From Maylandia zebra (Eukaryota > Chordata > Actinopteri > Cichliformes > Cichlidae): 64,000 nucleotides of DNA. The notes below the pieces were generated by a model. It was not told the origin of the DNA and searched no databases. It worked only from the letters and a program-made list of their open reading frames with translations. Positions 1 to 12,300 of the stretch are shown here, piece by piece (the first letter of the stretch is position 1; each line of letters begins with the position of its first letter). The stretch spans positions 36,042,659 to 36,106,658 of the forward strand of contig NC_135170.1 of NCBI RefSeq assembly GCF_041146795.1, read 5' to 3'. The translations under genes were made by a program, and so were the position numbers.

Positions 1-261
1 CCTCTTACAGCCAGAGGACATCTTAATGCAGGTTTGCCATATTTGGAGGGACTTTCATTTTTTGTGTCGTCTGTGGTTACACTTTTAGTTTTTCATATGT
101 TGCCTCTAAACAACCACCTGATGGTGCTGTTGTCTCTGTCAGCTCCACCTAAACTTTGAAGCAAAAACAGGAAACAGGAAAGAATAAACAAACATCAAGA
201 ATGGGCAAAAGTACTTTTAATAATCCAGAATTTACAAAACAAAGATCAGAAAGACTTTCGC

Positions 262-345
262 CCTATGACAGCTGGGATAGGCTCCAGCGCCCCCCGCGAC
301 CCTGAAAAAGGATAAGCGGAAGCGAATGGATGGATGGATGAAGAT
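262..345 (+). repeat. LINE 3'-end tail with ATGG repeats
   Basis: AGCTGGGATAGGCTCCAGCG ... CCCGCGACCCTG ... GGATAAGCGG followed by ATGGATGGATGGATG, a tail found very often in teleost genomes at the end of 5'-truncated LINE copies. Confidence 0.65.
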
Positions 346-1182
346 CAGAAAGAATCAACAACATGTTTCACGCTTTTATTTCATGGTTAACTTTTAAAAT
401 CACAACTGAACACTGAAGCCAGCAGGAACGTTTTATTGCAGCTTGTCGTCTAATTTTCTTTCTTCATTTGAAACCAGCAGTGAGAACCAGGTTATACTGA
501 GGTTAACTTCATTAACATTCACTCACATAATTAATTTGTTTGCTTCAGAAAAGCTGGACACGAAAAGCAGACAGAAAAGAAACTCCTGGAGGCACTTTGG
601 TGTGAAGACGTTTGCTTTTCACAAGCAGCTCAAACCTCAAAACTCAACAACAAGAGAAGAAAGTAGGACTTCCTGCAGGGTCTTATCTCATCTCTTCAGA
701 GCCCCTCATCCTCACAGATCAGCTGTAAGAACACAAAGAAAACACTAGTTTGAGATCACAACTACAGGAAAACTTCTAAAAATGACTCAAACCGTCTGAA
801 AATCTAAACCCGGTGACGCTAACACGCACCAGAGTTAGCGCAGTTTAACGTGACGTTGTTCTGGAGTCACCTCAGCTCTGAGAGATGCTAACGCCAACAC
901 TGACTCTACTCGAATATTCAGGTTTATAGATGCTGAAGTTTTTTGGGCAGAGAAGTAAACGGTGCTGCACCGAAAACCTCCTCCAGGTTGCTTTGGTGCC
1001 TCGTAGTTTGCATAGAAGTCGCCGACTTGCAACGAGTCGTCAACGACTCACTGAGCTGTTGTGGCAGAGCTCGCCTTCAGAGTAAAAGCTGCATGAAATG
1101 TGTTGGCTACAGCGATAAGGCACAACTTTTACTTTGAAAGCAAATGTTCTGTTTCCTGTGGTTGGTGTTTGCAGTCTGATCC
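346..1182. other. no gene recognised
   Basis: Short open frames only, without domains or splice partners. mxra7 could continue to the left of the window across this stretch. Confidence 0.5.
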
Positions 1183-1190
1183 AGTGCGAA

Positions 1191-1679
1191 CAGTGTTGCC
1201 AATTTAGCGACTCTGTCGCTATATTTAGCGAGTTTTCAGACGTGAAAGCGCGTATGGCTTTTACTCTCAACAAGCAGCGGGTGCTGTAACGCAGTCAGTT
1301 CTTTTACTCTTATGCTGTTTTGTGGATCACAAGGTTTAAAACTACTTATAAACACAAACACAAAGTAACTCCACCAGAGCGCCTATTTCGGGTCACTTGC
1401 CGGTCCAAGCCCGGGTAAAGGAGCAGGGTTGGAATTGTGACATTAAAAAAAACAATAATTGCTAAAAGAAATTTAATTTGTAGTTCTAAATAAACTCTAA
1501 CTGCATTTAGGACGTTTTTAACTCCCTTTATGTCTCTTCCACGATGTTATTTCTCTCTCCAACAACATAGGTTACAATTAGATTAGCATGACCAATTATG
1601 CAAATTAGGCGATGACGTCATTTAGCGACTTTTAGGACAACCAATAGCGATTTTCCTTACTGAGGAGTTGGCAACACTG
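1191..1679. mobile_element. hAT-type miniature element with 8-bp target duplication
   Basis: Terminal repeats CAGTGTTGCCAA / TTGGCAACACTG (12 bp) and a perfect 8-bp duplication AGTGCGAA at 1183-1190 and 1680-1687. Subterminal TTTAGCGACT motifs recur. No transposase. Confidence 0.85.
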
Positions 1680-1687
1680 AGTGCGAA

Positions 1688-4600
1688 CCACAGGAGACTG
1701 CAGAGGTCTGCTACCAGAACATAAAACACACACAGGTTTTAGGTGCAGCACTTTGGGGCTGATGTAACCTAGGCAACAGTCACCCTCCAGTCGGAGACAA
1801 CACGCGTTTCCTTGACTGCAGGTTGCTGAGCGGTCACCGGGAAGCCTGAGCTAACAGTTCAGTGGAAAGTCCTTCACGAGTGACTCCAGCTGATCGAGGC
1901 GACCAGAGTCAGAGGTCAGTTAGGTTAACTAGTTCGACTCATGGACACGTTGCCTAACATGGTTAATGACGGCTCTCCTGACAGGTGAAGCAAAGGGCGG
2001 CACTCACCGTTAGCTGAGCCGTAGCAGGCAGCATGCAGGGTTAGCAGGCGAGCAGCACAGCTGGACAGAAGCTGACAGATGTGACGAGACCAGAGCGAAG
2101 ACAGAAATAAACGAGCAGAGGCGAGCGCTCGATGAGCAGCCGGTCCACAGCGACGCTTCACCTGCACAGGTGAGACAGCAGCTGCTGCCTCAGGCTACAG
2201 CCACAAAGCAAAGGTCGCGACAGGAAGGACGTGGAACAAGTAAAGCTTGTATTGTGTTTCAACAGCACCTGAACATGCGTCACTAACACGTTTAGAAACG
2301 CTCTCTGCTTCAGCAGCCCCTCGTCACGGTCGGCGTGGAATAAAATACTCCATATGACAGGGGTGGGGAACTCCACAGTGTCCTGGTCCAGGCTGACGTT
2401 GACTGTGTGACAGCTGATTATACTCATATGAGGTATTATTATGGTTCTTTTGAATGTGTGGTGTGTTTGACCAGAGGAGGGCGCTGGTGAGCTCCACGCT
2501 GCGCGCAGTGGAAAAGTCCAAAAAAGAAACTGAGCTCAGACGCAGGCGGAGGACTCTCCATCAAACTGCTCGTTTTCTCCATAACAGCAACCGTTAATTA
2601 TGGGCCACGGTTTCCTGTGCTTTGGATAAAGCGCTGAACTGTTTGGCTTAAATGATTCAACCTCTATTTTTATGGATGTGTTTAAGCGCCTCCAGGACCC
2701 CGTCTGAATCATTGTAACCCTGCTCTGACGCTGCACAGTTTCTGCAGGAGGCTGATATGAAGTCTGGCAGCCCGCTGCTAGAATCACAGCAGCAGTGATA
2801 TCAAAGTCCACACCCAGAAATTAAACTGCTCCGGACGAGGCAGCAGCTGTGACGTCTGCTCTCAGGCCTTTTCTCAAAGTTTGCAGCTCCACTCGTCTGT
2901 GAGGCAGACGAACAGTAAAATCGAGTTACTGTGGCCTCTGCAACCAAGTGTTCCAGTAGTTTATGCAGGTCAGGAAATGTGTGTGTGAAAGCTGGAGACT
3001 GAATCAGAGATGACCGGATACTCGCAGGACAAAGAGACGGGCTGGCAGGAAACATGAACCAGGAATAAAAACCAAATCCAATGATTCTCAGTCACACCTC
3101 TGCCTCCATAAACAGGCAGTAGCCCTGAAGTAACGGAGATAATGAAAGCTGTGTGTCTGAGGTCAGCGGCTGGACTGAAGAGGAGCATCTCACCTGTCTG
3201 AGGTAAAGAAGGCAGCGCACAGCAGGACCGAATCACATGAAGGGGAGTCTGAGGACCCGTCCACGCTGTGACTGCAGCACCAAGCCTGATCTTCTTCACA
3301 TGACTCAAAGAGTTCCCATCACACGTCTGTGAAAATGCTCCCAGAGCTCGTCCAACCCTGGAGCCTGGGAAACTCACGTCAGCCCCAGCGTGGTCACGTG
3401 ACCCCGGCGCTCTTTTCTTTTAGATTAAAAGCTCGTGAAGCCTCACAACACTGAGCGCGCTCCTGCTGCAGCTGGAGGTGGAGCGTCTCCTTTATCCCCA
3501 CAGAGAACATGTGACCCACATCAGCCGCCTTTTGTCCCTGCTGGGTCACACTCAGTTGGTACACTGCTGGGAGGTTAAAGGGGCGGGGCTGAGCTTCCTG
3601 TTAGCAGACGGTGAAGGACAATAATGATAAGAGGATAAGCAGCCGCTGTCTGGAGCGGCGGGCTGGTGTAAACACAGACCATGTGACCAACAGCAGAGGA
3701 ATGAGCGTGAAACAGGGAGGAGCATCAGCCGCAGGGATAGACCAATCAATAATCAGTCATCAGCACCTCATGCAGAATATCTCACTGCAGAGACAGGAAA
3801 CGATTAAAAGTTGGGACACGCCCACTCGTGGGCAGAAAACACAAAAACATGTTCTCAGTGTCAGCAGGGACCCAACCAGCAGCTGGACCCGAACGTCCAC
3901 GGGAGACACAAACACAGACCCTCCCCACGGAGGAGACTCCACGGTCACAGTGAAAGAAGTACCACAATGGCGCTACACGCACGGCTTTAATATCCCTTTA
4001 GTAACATTCTGTTTTCTTTTAATGTTGCAGCTGAAGCGAATCACACGACGGCTTCTGTAAACGCTGATTCTCAGAGTTTATTTTTATCGTCATTTTGCAG
4101 ATTGACTCAAATAATCAAATCATTGCAGTTATTACAGATGCTCTTTAATTATGTTCCTCCAGCACATTTAATTGCTTTGATCAACATGTTTGTTCTCCTG
4201 AAGAAACTTCAGATGAGAGACGTCAAACCTGCAGCTGCTGTCGGCTCTGCAGGAGAGACGTTAATCAGTTTATAGCTTCTTATTGGACGCTTTGATCTAA
4301 CTGGCTGCATTTGCTCTGTTTCTCACTGTGAATGTCGGCGTCAGTCTATCTGTGCTGCAGCGTTAGGGGTGATTAAGGACGGGCAGGGCTGAGGGTTCAG
4401 GGAGGGGATATTCTCCTTACCAGCTCCTTCCTACCACACTGAGTCTGCTGAGGCTGATTACAGAGAGGTAAAATCAGACGTGAGCTCTATCCTGGAAAGA
4501 TAAAGGTGGAGGCTGTCAGACACGTCACTCATACAATCCAGAAAAACGTGCAAATTCTCCAGAAAAAAAAAGGTTGGTGCATGCTGGGATATTCCAGGAG

Positions 4601-6241
4601 GGGCGGATATAAAAAGAAGCTTAAATGAAAAGTTTGATGATCACGATTCTGTGTGTAACTGAACACGGCTATCAGACACATGCACGCGGCGTCATAACCA
4701 AATTATAAGTGAGAGCAGCACATCACAGGTGTCACATGATGGTGATCCTCCCAGTATGCACAACATGTATTCTGATGAATAAGGATGCAACAGTCCCAGT
4801 ACAGGACGCATCAGGCTGCTGCAGCAGGACTGGGACCAATCAGGGATGAACTTTGACCCAAACCTGTGCAAAACAAACTGCAGCGCTGGCTGTATCTGTC
4901 TTTGAAACACGCCCATCTCTCTGCATGCAGCAGCTGCATGCAGACACCTCATGCACTAACGTAGATCCATCACATGATGCATGACAGCTGATTACAAGAG
5001 GACAGAAAAATGACTGTTTGTGGTCAGTTAGCATCTTTTGTGCAAGCCTCTGTGTCCCACAGTGAGGAGCGACCTTCAGTCTGGAGGGACTCGCCCTTTC
5101 TCGAGTTTCTCCTGACTCAGAAGGTTTTGGCCTCCAGGTGTTTGACGAGGCTGGGGTCAGACTGAACACAAAGGTAAGGTCACTGCGCAGCTGGAAGCAA
5201 ACATTCAGAGTTTAACAGATGCTCGGCGAGGATTCTGCACAAGCTTCTCTCAGCAAACTGAGAACAGAGAGGCCTCCCCTGCTCCAGGAACACAGTGCAG
5301 CAGCAGCACCAAGCCACACAAAGCTCCAGTGTCCAATCAGAGCGCTGCAGACGTGCACGCCCCACACCGACAAGAGCAGAAAATAAAAACGGTGAAATCT
5401 GCCAGACTTTCGTCCGCAGGCTGCTTCTCTACTTAACTGTGATTCAACAAAGAAGCAACGGGAACTCCGTCCAGCTGCAGGCTCACAGACGGGCACAGAC
5501 AGCATGTAGCAGCAGATTACATAACACTGCGTTCAGACAGCGTCAGCCTCAGGACGCGTAGAACAGACACGAACGGAGGAGACAGAAGCTGCTCTGGATG
5601 TACGAACCAGAGCGCTCTCTCGCTCCAGCGAGGACGGACCGAGTCCTCGGCAAAAGTCTCGATTTGAATAATCAGCTGCCTCAGTTAAAATTCTGCTGGG
5701 ATGGAAACACGGGAGTGTGTAAAGAGCCTCAAGAGGCAGAGCTGCTCCCAGCACAGGTACGACAAAGGTGTACCTGAGGTGGTGCAAAGGGAGGCCATGG
5801 TTCTGGTTCCACACCGAGCCCAGTCTACACAAAGCAGCCGTTTACTGTCGGTGGGTTCAAGTCTCCACCTTTCCTGCTTCTCCCATTCATGGCGTCACGC
5901 CCTTCCCTGTTCCCGCCCACTTTTAACCAATCAGCATTCGACTGACACACAGCATTGTCCACACTGAGCCACGTGCTGGTAGAGACAGCTCTCTAACCAC
6001 ATCCATACAATAGCTGGTTAATTAAAACCTGATGAGTTCAAATGAAACCACAGCTGTTTTTTGTTTCCTGAGCTCTTCCATCAAATCTTCCACGCCGAGT
6101 GTCAGAAAGGTTTAAGGAGCCAATCAGCTTTGGCTGCTCCGTGCAGCCGACCCGTCCATGCAGGATAGAACAGCGTGATCACGGCACACAGCACCAAGGT
6201 CAGTGTTAGCATGCAGTGAAACTGTCAGCCAGGAAACCAAC
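1688..6241. other. no gene recognised; probable last mxra7 intron
   Basis: No reading frame has a family match. I looked on the minus strand for the last MXRA7 exon (EQLAAIF) and did not find it. Low in recognisable repeats compared with the rest of the window. Confidence 0.5.
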
Positions 6242-6341
6242 CTCTGCTCCTCCTCCATGTCCTCCTGGGTCATCAGCACTGCCATCTTACTCTGTTTCAT
6301 TCCCGGGGTGAAGCTCAGCACATCAGCAGCTGCAGCCACAT
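6242..6341 (-). CDS. mxra7: mxra7 coding exon 3 (conserved tail)
   Basis: 100 bp between a CTGTTCCAG acceptor and a GTTGGT donor; it completes a split Asp codon from exon 2 and ends in phase 2 inside the Arg codon of EEEQR. This is the best family match of the gene. If the intron is retained the frame runs on to a stop at about 6124, giving a different short C-terminus. Confidence 0.8.
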
Positions 6342-9300
6342 CTGGAACAGCAGAGGGAGCGCAGACATGTTAGCATCTGGCTGATGTCAGCTCTAACTCA
6401 TCAGCTCATACTGACAATACAAGATTTTTCTTTTTTTTATTCTTTATATTCATTTGCTGAGTGACTAACAACTAAAGTGCATCTCTGTTTTCTTTCTTGA
6501 AGTAACGAGAGCGGCAGGACTCACAGTTTTGGTGAAAAGTTCTTACTGTAGATTTAAAAGAGCTTAGAAGCAAAGTCCAAGCGGTCACATCACTGCAGTC
6601 TGTGGTTGATCATTTCTGCCACTGTATTTGTGCAGCAATAACCTCCGAGCACACAAACGCACCTGTCGCTCCAGCTGCTGCGTGACAGCTTGGAGGTCAT
6701 ATGGCGAGCCGTCAGCCTGCACGCCAAGAGCTTTGCTGCCTGTTCAAGATTAAGTATCATCCTCCTGCAGCAGATGGCTGCTTCACCTCTACGCACGCCG
6801 GCTGATACAGTAACCACGCTCTGGCTCAGCCAGCGTCGACAGCCGGCCGCACGGAGCACAGTTGTGCATCATGCATGAACCTGGATACTGATCCAGACTT
6901 GCAGGTCACAGTGATCACAGGGAGTAGCCGGATTTCCTCCTTGCTGATTCATTAACAGCAAATCAGCTGTTCTAAAATATATTCCTCTGGGTCACACATT
7001 GTATTTCAGTAGCCCAGCATCTGTGTACACTCCTAATGTTTCCTGGAAGTGACTTATCTGTGACGCGCAGCTGCTGGCCTCAGTTTTCTGCTCAAAGATT
7101 GTCTTCAGTGTAAACGAAGCTGACACGTAAACCCAGAGCACGTATGTGGGAGCTTCAGTGTTCACAGCGGGTTCAAACTTTCAGCACGTTTAGTCTGTTT
7201 TAGCAGCAGATATACTGAACCAATGTCATTGTCACATACATGTTACACCACATGTCACTGTTCAAAGCAAATGTTTTTGAGGTGTTGGCATTGAGACGTT
7301 CAGGAGCCTTGAGCCAACGGTTGTCGTGATTTGGCGCTAAATAAATAAAGCGAAATTGAGGAACCATCATTCTTCACTAAAGAAATCAGTACACAGGCTG
7401 TACTGAATTATTTAACAGGTTTTTTAACAAGTTTGGCTTTTCAAATTTATGTTGAACAGAAGAGGCCCCAGGATAGAGCCTCGGGGTGCTCCTAATATTT
7501 AATTACTGGAAACTTAGACACTAGGCAGTCCTTGGCCAAGAAATAAAACCAGTTCTGGACTCATGTGGTCCACCGAGGTCAACTAAGACCAAAACCTCTC
7601 TGAACAGAGACAGAAGAGTAGAAATGCACAGTCCAGCTAGCAGACTTACCATCATCCAGGATGGTCTCTGGTTCTGGTTCCTGCTTGTGCGATGGTTCTG
7701 TCAGACCTTCATTGGGTCTGGGAATCTGCTCAAGCGGTTCTTCGGGTTCAGTCGCGGACTTCTGGGCTGCCACTTCAGACACGAGCACAGGTTCTGGATC
7801 AGTAACAGGTTCTGGGACAGTTTTGGGTTCAGATATGAGTTCAGGGGACCTGTCTGGTTCTGATAAGGGCTCTGCTACAGGTTTGGACTCTGGGGTAGGT
7901 TCTGCAGCTTGTTCTGGGCCTGATACCAAGCCTGGTATGGGTTCAGACACTGCTGCTGTTTCTTGTGCTTCATCTGGTTCGAGAACAGGTTCTGGGCCTG
8001 ACACAGCTTCAGAGACAAGTTCTGATACTGTGACTGATTCTGGAACATACTTTGGCTCTTTTGTTGGTTCAGGGACTGCTTCTGGTGCTGGTGGTTGCTC
8101 TGCTCTTGTCTCTGGCACTTTTATTGGTTCTGCCACAGGTTCTGGTGCTCTGACTGCTTCTGTGACCTCTGGATCTTCTGCTGCTTCCGGCTCAGCTTCT
8201 GATATCTGCGCTGGTTCTGGGACATGTTGTGGTTCTGGGACAGCCTGAAAAGAGAAAGATTATGAAAACAGTTCACAGCAGTGGACGTCACAGTTGAACG
8301 AGCAGCTCGCCGACTGTCAAAACTGAGATAAACCCGATAAACCTGCTGAAGTCTGGAATCTGCTTTGGGAAAGTTTATGAATGACGTCATCCTGTAATTC
8401 AAAGTAATTTTTGCTTTTGAGAAAATGAAACAGATTTCACGAAGGCTGGTTTTTGATAACTTTAAAGACCTTTATTACAAAATGTTTTTTAGGATTACAG
8501 ACCGTTATTACACAGTAAGAGCACAGTTAACCCGTCAATGTGCAAATATTGTCTTGCTTGTTCAAATCTCACTGGCGCTGGATTTTGCTGACTCGGGGAA
8601 CCGAACCCAGATGCTTTGAATCTGGGCCGCAGAGGAAAACCAAACAACCGCCATGAAACAAGAATTTCATGAAGCAGAGAAATGTAATATCACCCAGACT
8701 TGAAGGAAGACTTATACTTCAGCAATGAAAAATACCTGGACACATGTGGACTCCCTGTAATGACCTCTGCACAGACCAACTCATCTGGAGGTCATTACTG
8801 TCACTCGCAGCACCTCCACAGCAACACTGGGACAAATAAAACCCTCTTCAGCTAACCTGTCCCTTCCTTGACACCCAGCAGCTCATCCATACAGCTATGT
8901 ACAGTGTATGTACTATATATACCCAGGTATATATCTAGCGGCTGACCTCCCTATTTGGCTCTACTGTTGCACCTGTCTGTGCTGAGGTTGCACACATCGA
9001 CATCCAAGCAGCAGATCTGGTTTCTGCCTCAGCCTCTCTGCCATACCACCATCCAAGCTTTCCTCCTGTCCTCGTCTTTAGGAGGCGCTTGTGGCCTTAA
9101 CCCCTGGAGGGTCTTGGGTCGATTTGTGGCTCTAAGCCCAATAGTGTATGCATTTTTCTAGGACCCTCCAGGGGTTAAAGAAACCAAACACTTGGAAGGC
9201 TTTATGGAGACGAAGGAACTTTGAACTCTATTAAACTGAGATCTGTGACTGCGTACAGTGAGCTCATTGCCGAGTTCTAGAAAGCAGTCCAAGATGATCT

Positions 9301-12300
9301 GAGCTTTGAGACCTGGAGCTGGCCTGAGGTCATACAGGGATGGGCACGGCCAGCAGCAACACTCGGGCAGTGTAAACCATACTAAGCTGGTACTGAAACC
9401 TCCCCACACCATCACACGAGCAGCGGCCGGAGCACAGGCAGGATGGATCCATGCTGTCATGTTGATTCCAAACTGACCGTCTGAACGTGACTCATCAGAC
9501 CAGCAAACATCTTCCTCTGTTGGTGTGTGAACTGAACCCTCAGTTTCCTGCTCACACTGACAGAAGATTGAACTCCGGACCCAACCTGGCCACTCCGGAC
9601 CCAACCTGGCCAAAGGAGATCCTGAGAGAGAACAAAGGACGCGACCCTAAGCGACGGCCTCGAGGTAAAAGAGCCGGCATCAGGAACAGGCTACGGGCTC
9701 GCGCACACCGCGCACCCATGCCCAGTATCCTGCTAGCCAATGTTCAATCCATCGAGAACAAGCTTGATGACCTCAGAGCCAGAATCAAGTTCCAGAGAGA
9801 CATTCGGGACTGCAACCTCCTCTGCTTCACCGAGACTTGGCTGAACCCAGCGATACCAGACCACGCCGTGCAGCCGACGGGGTTCTTTTCGGTTTACCGC
9901 ATGGACAGGACAATGGAGTCGGGGAAGAAAAGAGGTGGTGGAGTGTGTTTGATGGTGAACAACAGATGGTGCGACAGCACAAACATCTCCCCACTCACAC
10001 GCTCTTGCTCGCCCAATCTGGAGCTTTTGATCGTTAAGTGTCGCCCTTTCTATCTCCCTCGGGAATTCACTGCGGTCATTGCCTGCACTGTTTACATTCC
10101 GCCTCACGCGGACTCGGACACTGCCTTATGTGAGCTACATGAGGCTCTCACACATCAACAAACACTTCACCGAGATGCCGCACTCATTGTTATGGGAGAT
10201 TTTAACAGAGTGAATCTCAAACGGACATTTCACAACCTTCACCAGCACATCAACTGCCCCACCCGGGGCACGAGGACATTAGACCACTGCTACACCCTGT
10301 TCAAGAACTGTTACAAGGCTCAGCCCCTGCCGGCATTTGGAAAATCGGACCATTCCGCCATCTTCCTCATACCTGCTTACAAACAAAGGCTAAAGCAGCA
10401 ACCACCAATCAGGAGGGAGGTCGCTCGCTGGACGGACCAATCGGTGGCCGCGCTGCAGGACGCACTGGATGACGCAGACTGTGACATGTTTCGGCGCAGC
10501 TCTGATGACATCAACATGTTTACGGAAGCGGTTGTGGGATTTATCGGGAAACTAGCGGACGACACAGCAGAAAGAACTATCATCCGAACGTTTCCCAACC
10601 AGAAGCCGTGGTTGGATAAAAACATCCGCGGCGCTCTGAGATCACGCACCGCTGCCTACAATGAAGGGCTTGTCTCCGGTAATATGGACCTATACAAGGC
10701 TGCGTCCTACAACGTGCGCAGCGCGGTCCGAAAGGCAAAGCGGAGCTACGGGGAAAAACTAGAGTCACAGCTACGACAGTGCGACTCTAGGAGCCTGTGG
10801 AAAGGACTGCGGACTATAACGGACTATAAACGACCAGCTTCTTCAATGATGAATGCAGAAGCTTCACTGGCTGATGAGCTGAACACGTTTTATGCTCGCT
10901 TCGACGGCTGCGCGCGCTCGGAGTGCACCAGTGAAGAAAATGCATTCGTCATCACAGAGCATGCCGTGAGGAACACCTTCAGGAGGGTGAACACCAGGAA
11001 GGCAGCAGGACCAGATGCAATCCCTGGCCGGGTCCTTAGAGCCTGCGCTGATCAACTAGCACCGGTGTTCACGGAGATCTTCAACCTCTCCCTGGCCCAA
11101 GCTGTGGTTCCCACATGCTTCAAACGGTCCATTATTGTCCCTGTTCCAAAGAAACAACAGCCCGCTTGCCACAATGACTACCGTCCAGTAGCACTGACTT
11201 CAATTGTGATGAAGTGTTTTGAAAGACTGATGAGAGATCACATCACTTCTTCACTTCCTCCCACCATCGACTCACTTCAGTTTGCTTACCGGACTAATCG
11301 TTCCACAGACGATGCCATATCTCACCTGCTCCACACATCCCTGAGTCACCTGGACACTGGCAGAGGGAATTATGTTAGGATGCTGTTCGTGGACTACAGT
11401 TCAGCATTCAACACAATAATTCCCTCTAAGCTTTTCACCAAGTTGACGGATCTAGGACTCAGCTCATCACTGTGTCAGTGGATCCTCAACTTCCTCACAG
11501 ACAGACCCCAACAGTGAGGGTGGGAAACAAGTCTCCCCCTCCATCTCACTCAGCACTGGAGTGCCTCAGGGCTGTGTTTTAAGCCCCCTGCTGTACTCAC
11601 TGTACACTTATGACTGTGTAGCCACATCCGACACCACCTCCATTGTCAAGTTTGCTGACGACACTGCTGTTGTGGGCCTGATCTCCGACAACATCGAGAC
11701 GGCCTACCTGGAGGAGATTAGGAACCTGGAGACCTGGTGCCAGGAGAATAACCTCCTCCTAAACGTCAGCAAGACTAAGGAGCTGATCGTGGACTTCACT
11801 ACAAAGCAGGCGAGGAATTACAAACCCCTCATCATCAGTGGCACGCCAGTGGAGAGAGTGGACAGTTTCCGATACCTGGGTGTCCACATCACTCAGGACC
11901 TGTCATGGTCCTGTCACATCAACACCCTGGTTAAGAAAGCCCGTCAGCGTCTCTTCTTCCTCAGAAGACTTAGAGATTTCCATCTGCCACTGAAGGTGCT
12001 CAAGAACTTCTACTCCTGCACCATCGAGAGCGTCCTGACGTCAAACATCTGCACCTGGTTTGGGAACAGCACCAAGCAGGACAGACGAGATCTGCAAAGG
12101 GTGGTGCGCTCGGCAGAACGCATCATTCAATCAGAGCTCCCTGACCTGCTGTCCATCTACACCAAGCGGTGCAAGTCCAAAGCTAGGAAGATTATGATGG
12201 ACCTCTCCCATCCCAACAATGGACTCTTCTCACTGTTGAGGTCTGGGAAGCGCTTCCGCTCCCTTAAGGCCAAAACAGAGAGAATGAAGAGGAGCTTCTT

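Noticed and set aside
2970..3377. 135-codon minus-strand frame as the last mxra7 exon
   Set aside because: Lacks the EQLAAIF...QEQL block expected for the MXRA7 C-terminus.
3611..4060. 149-codon plus-strand frame
   Set aside because: No motif, low-complexity composition unlike coding DNA here, overlapped by frames on the other strand.
5533..5832. Minus-strand VLGAALPLEAL as the mxra7 terminal exon
   Set aside because: Superficial resemblance only; no acceptor in the right phase and no conserved residues.
7661..8248. A 195-codon Gly/Ser-rich plus-strand frame
   Set aside because: It is exactly antisense to mxra7 exon 2; its composition follows from reading GAA/CCA/TCT-type repeat codons backwards, and it has no splice or family support.
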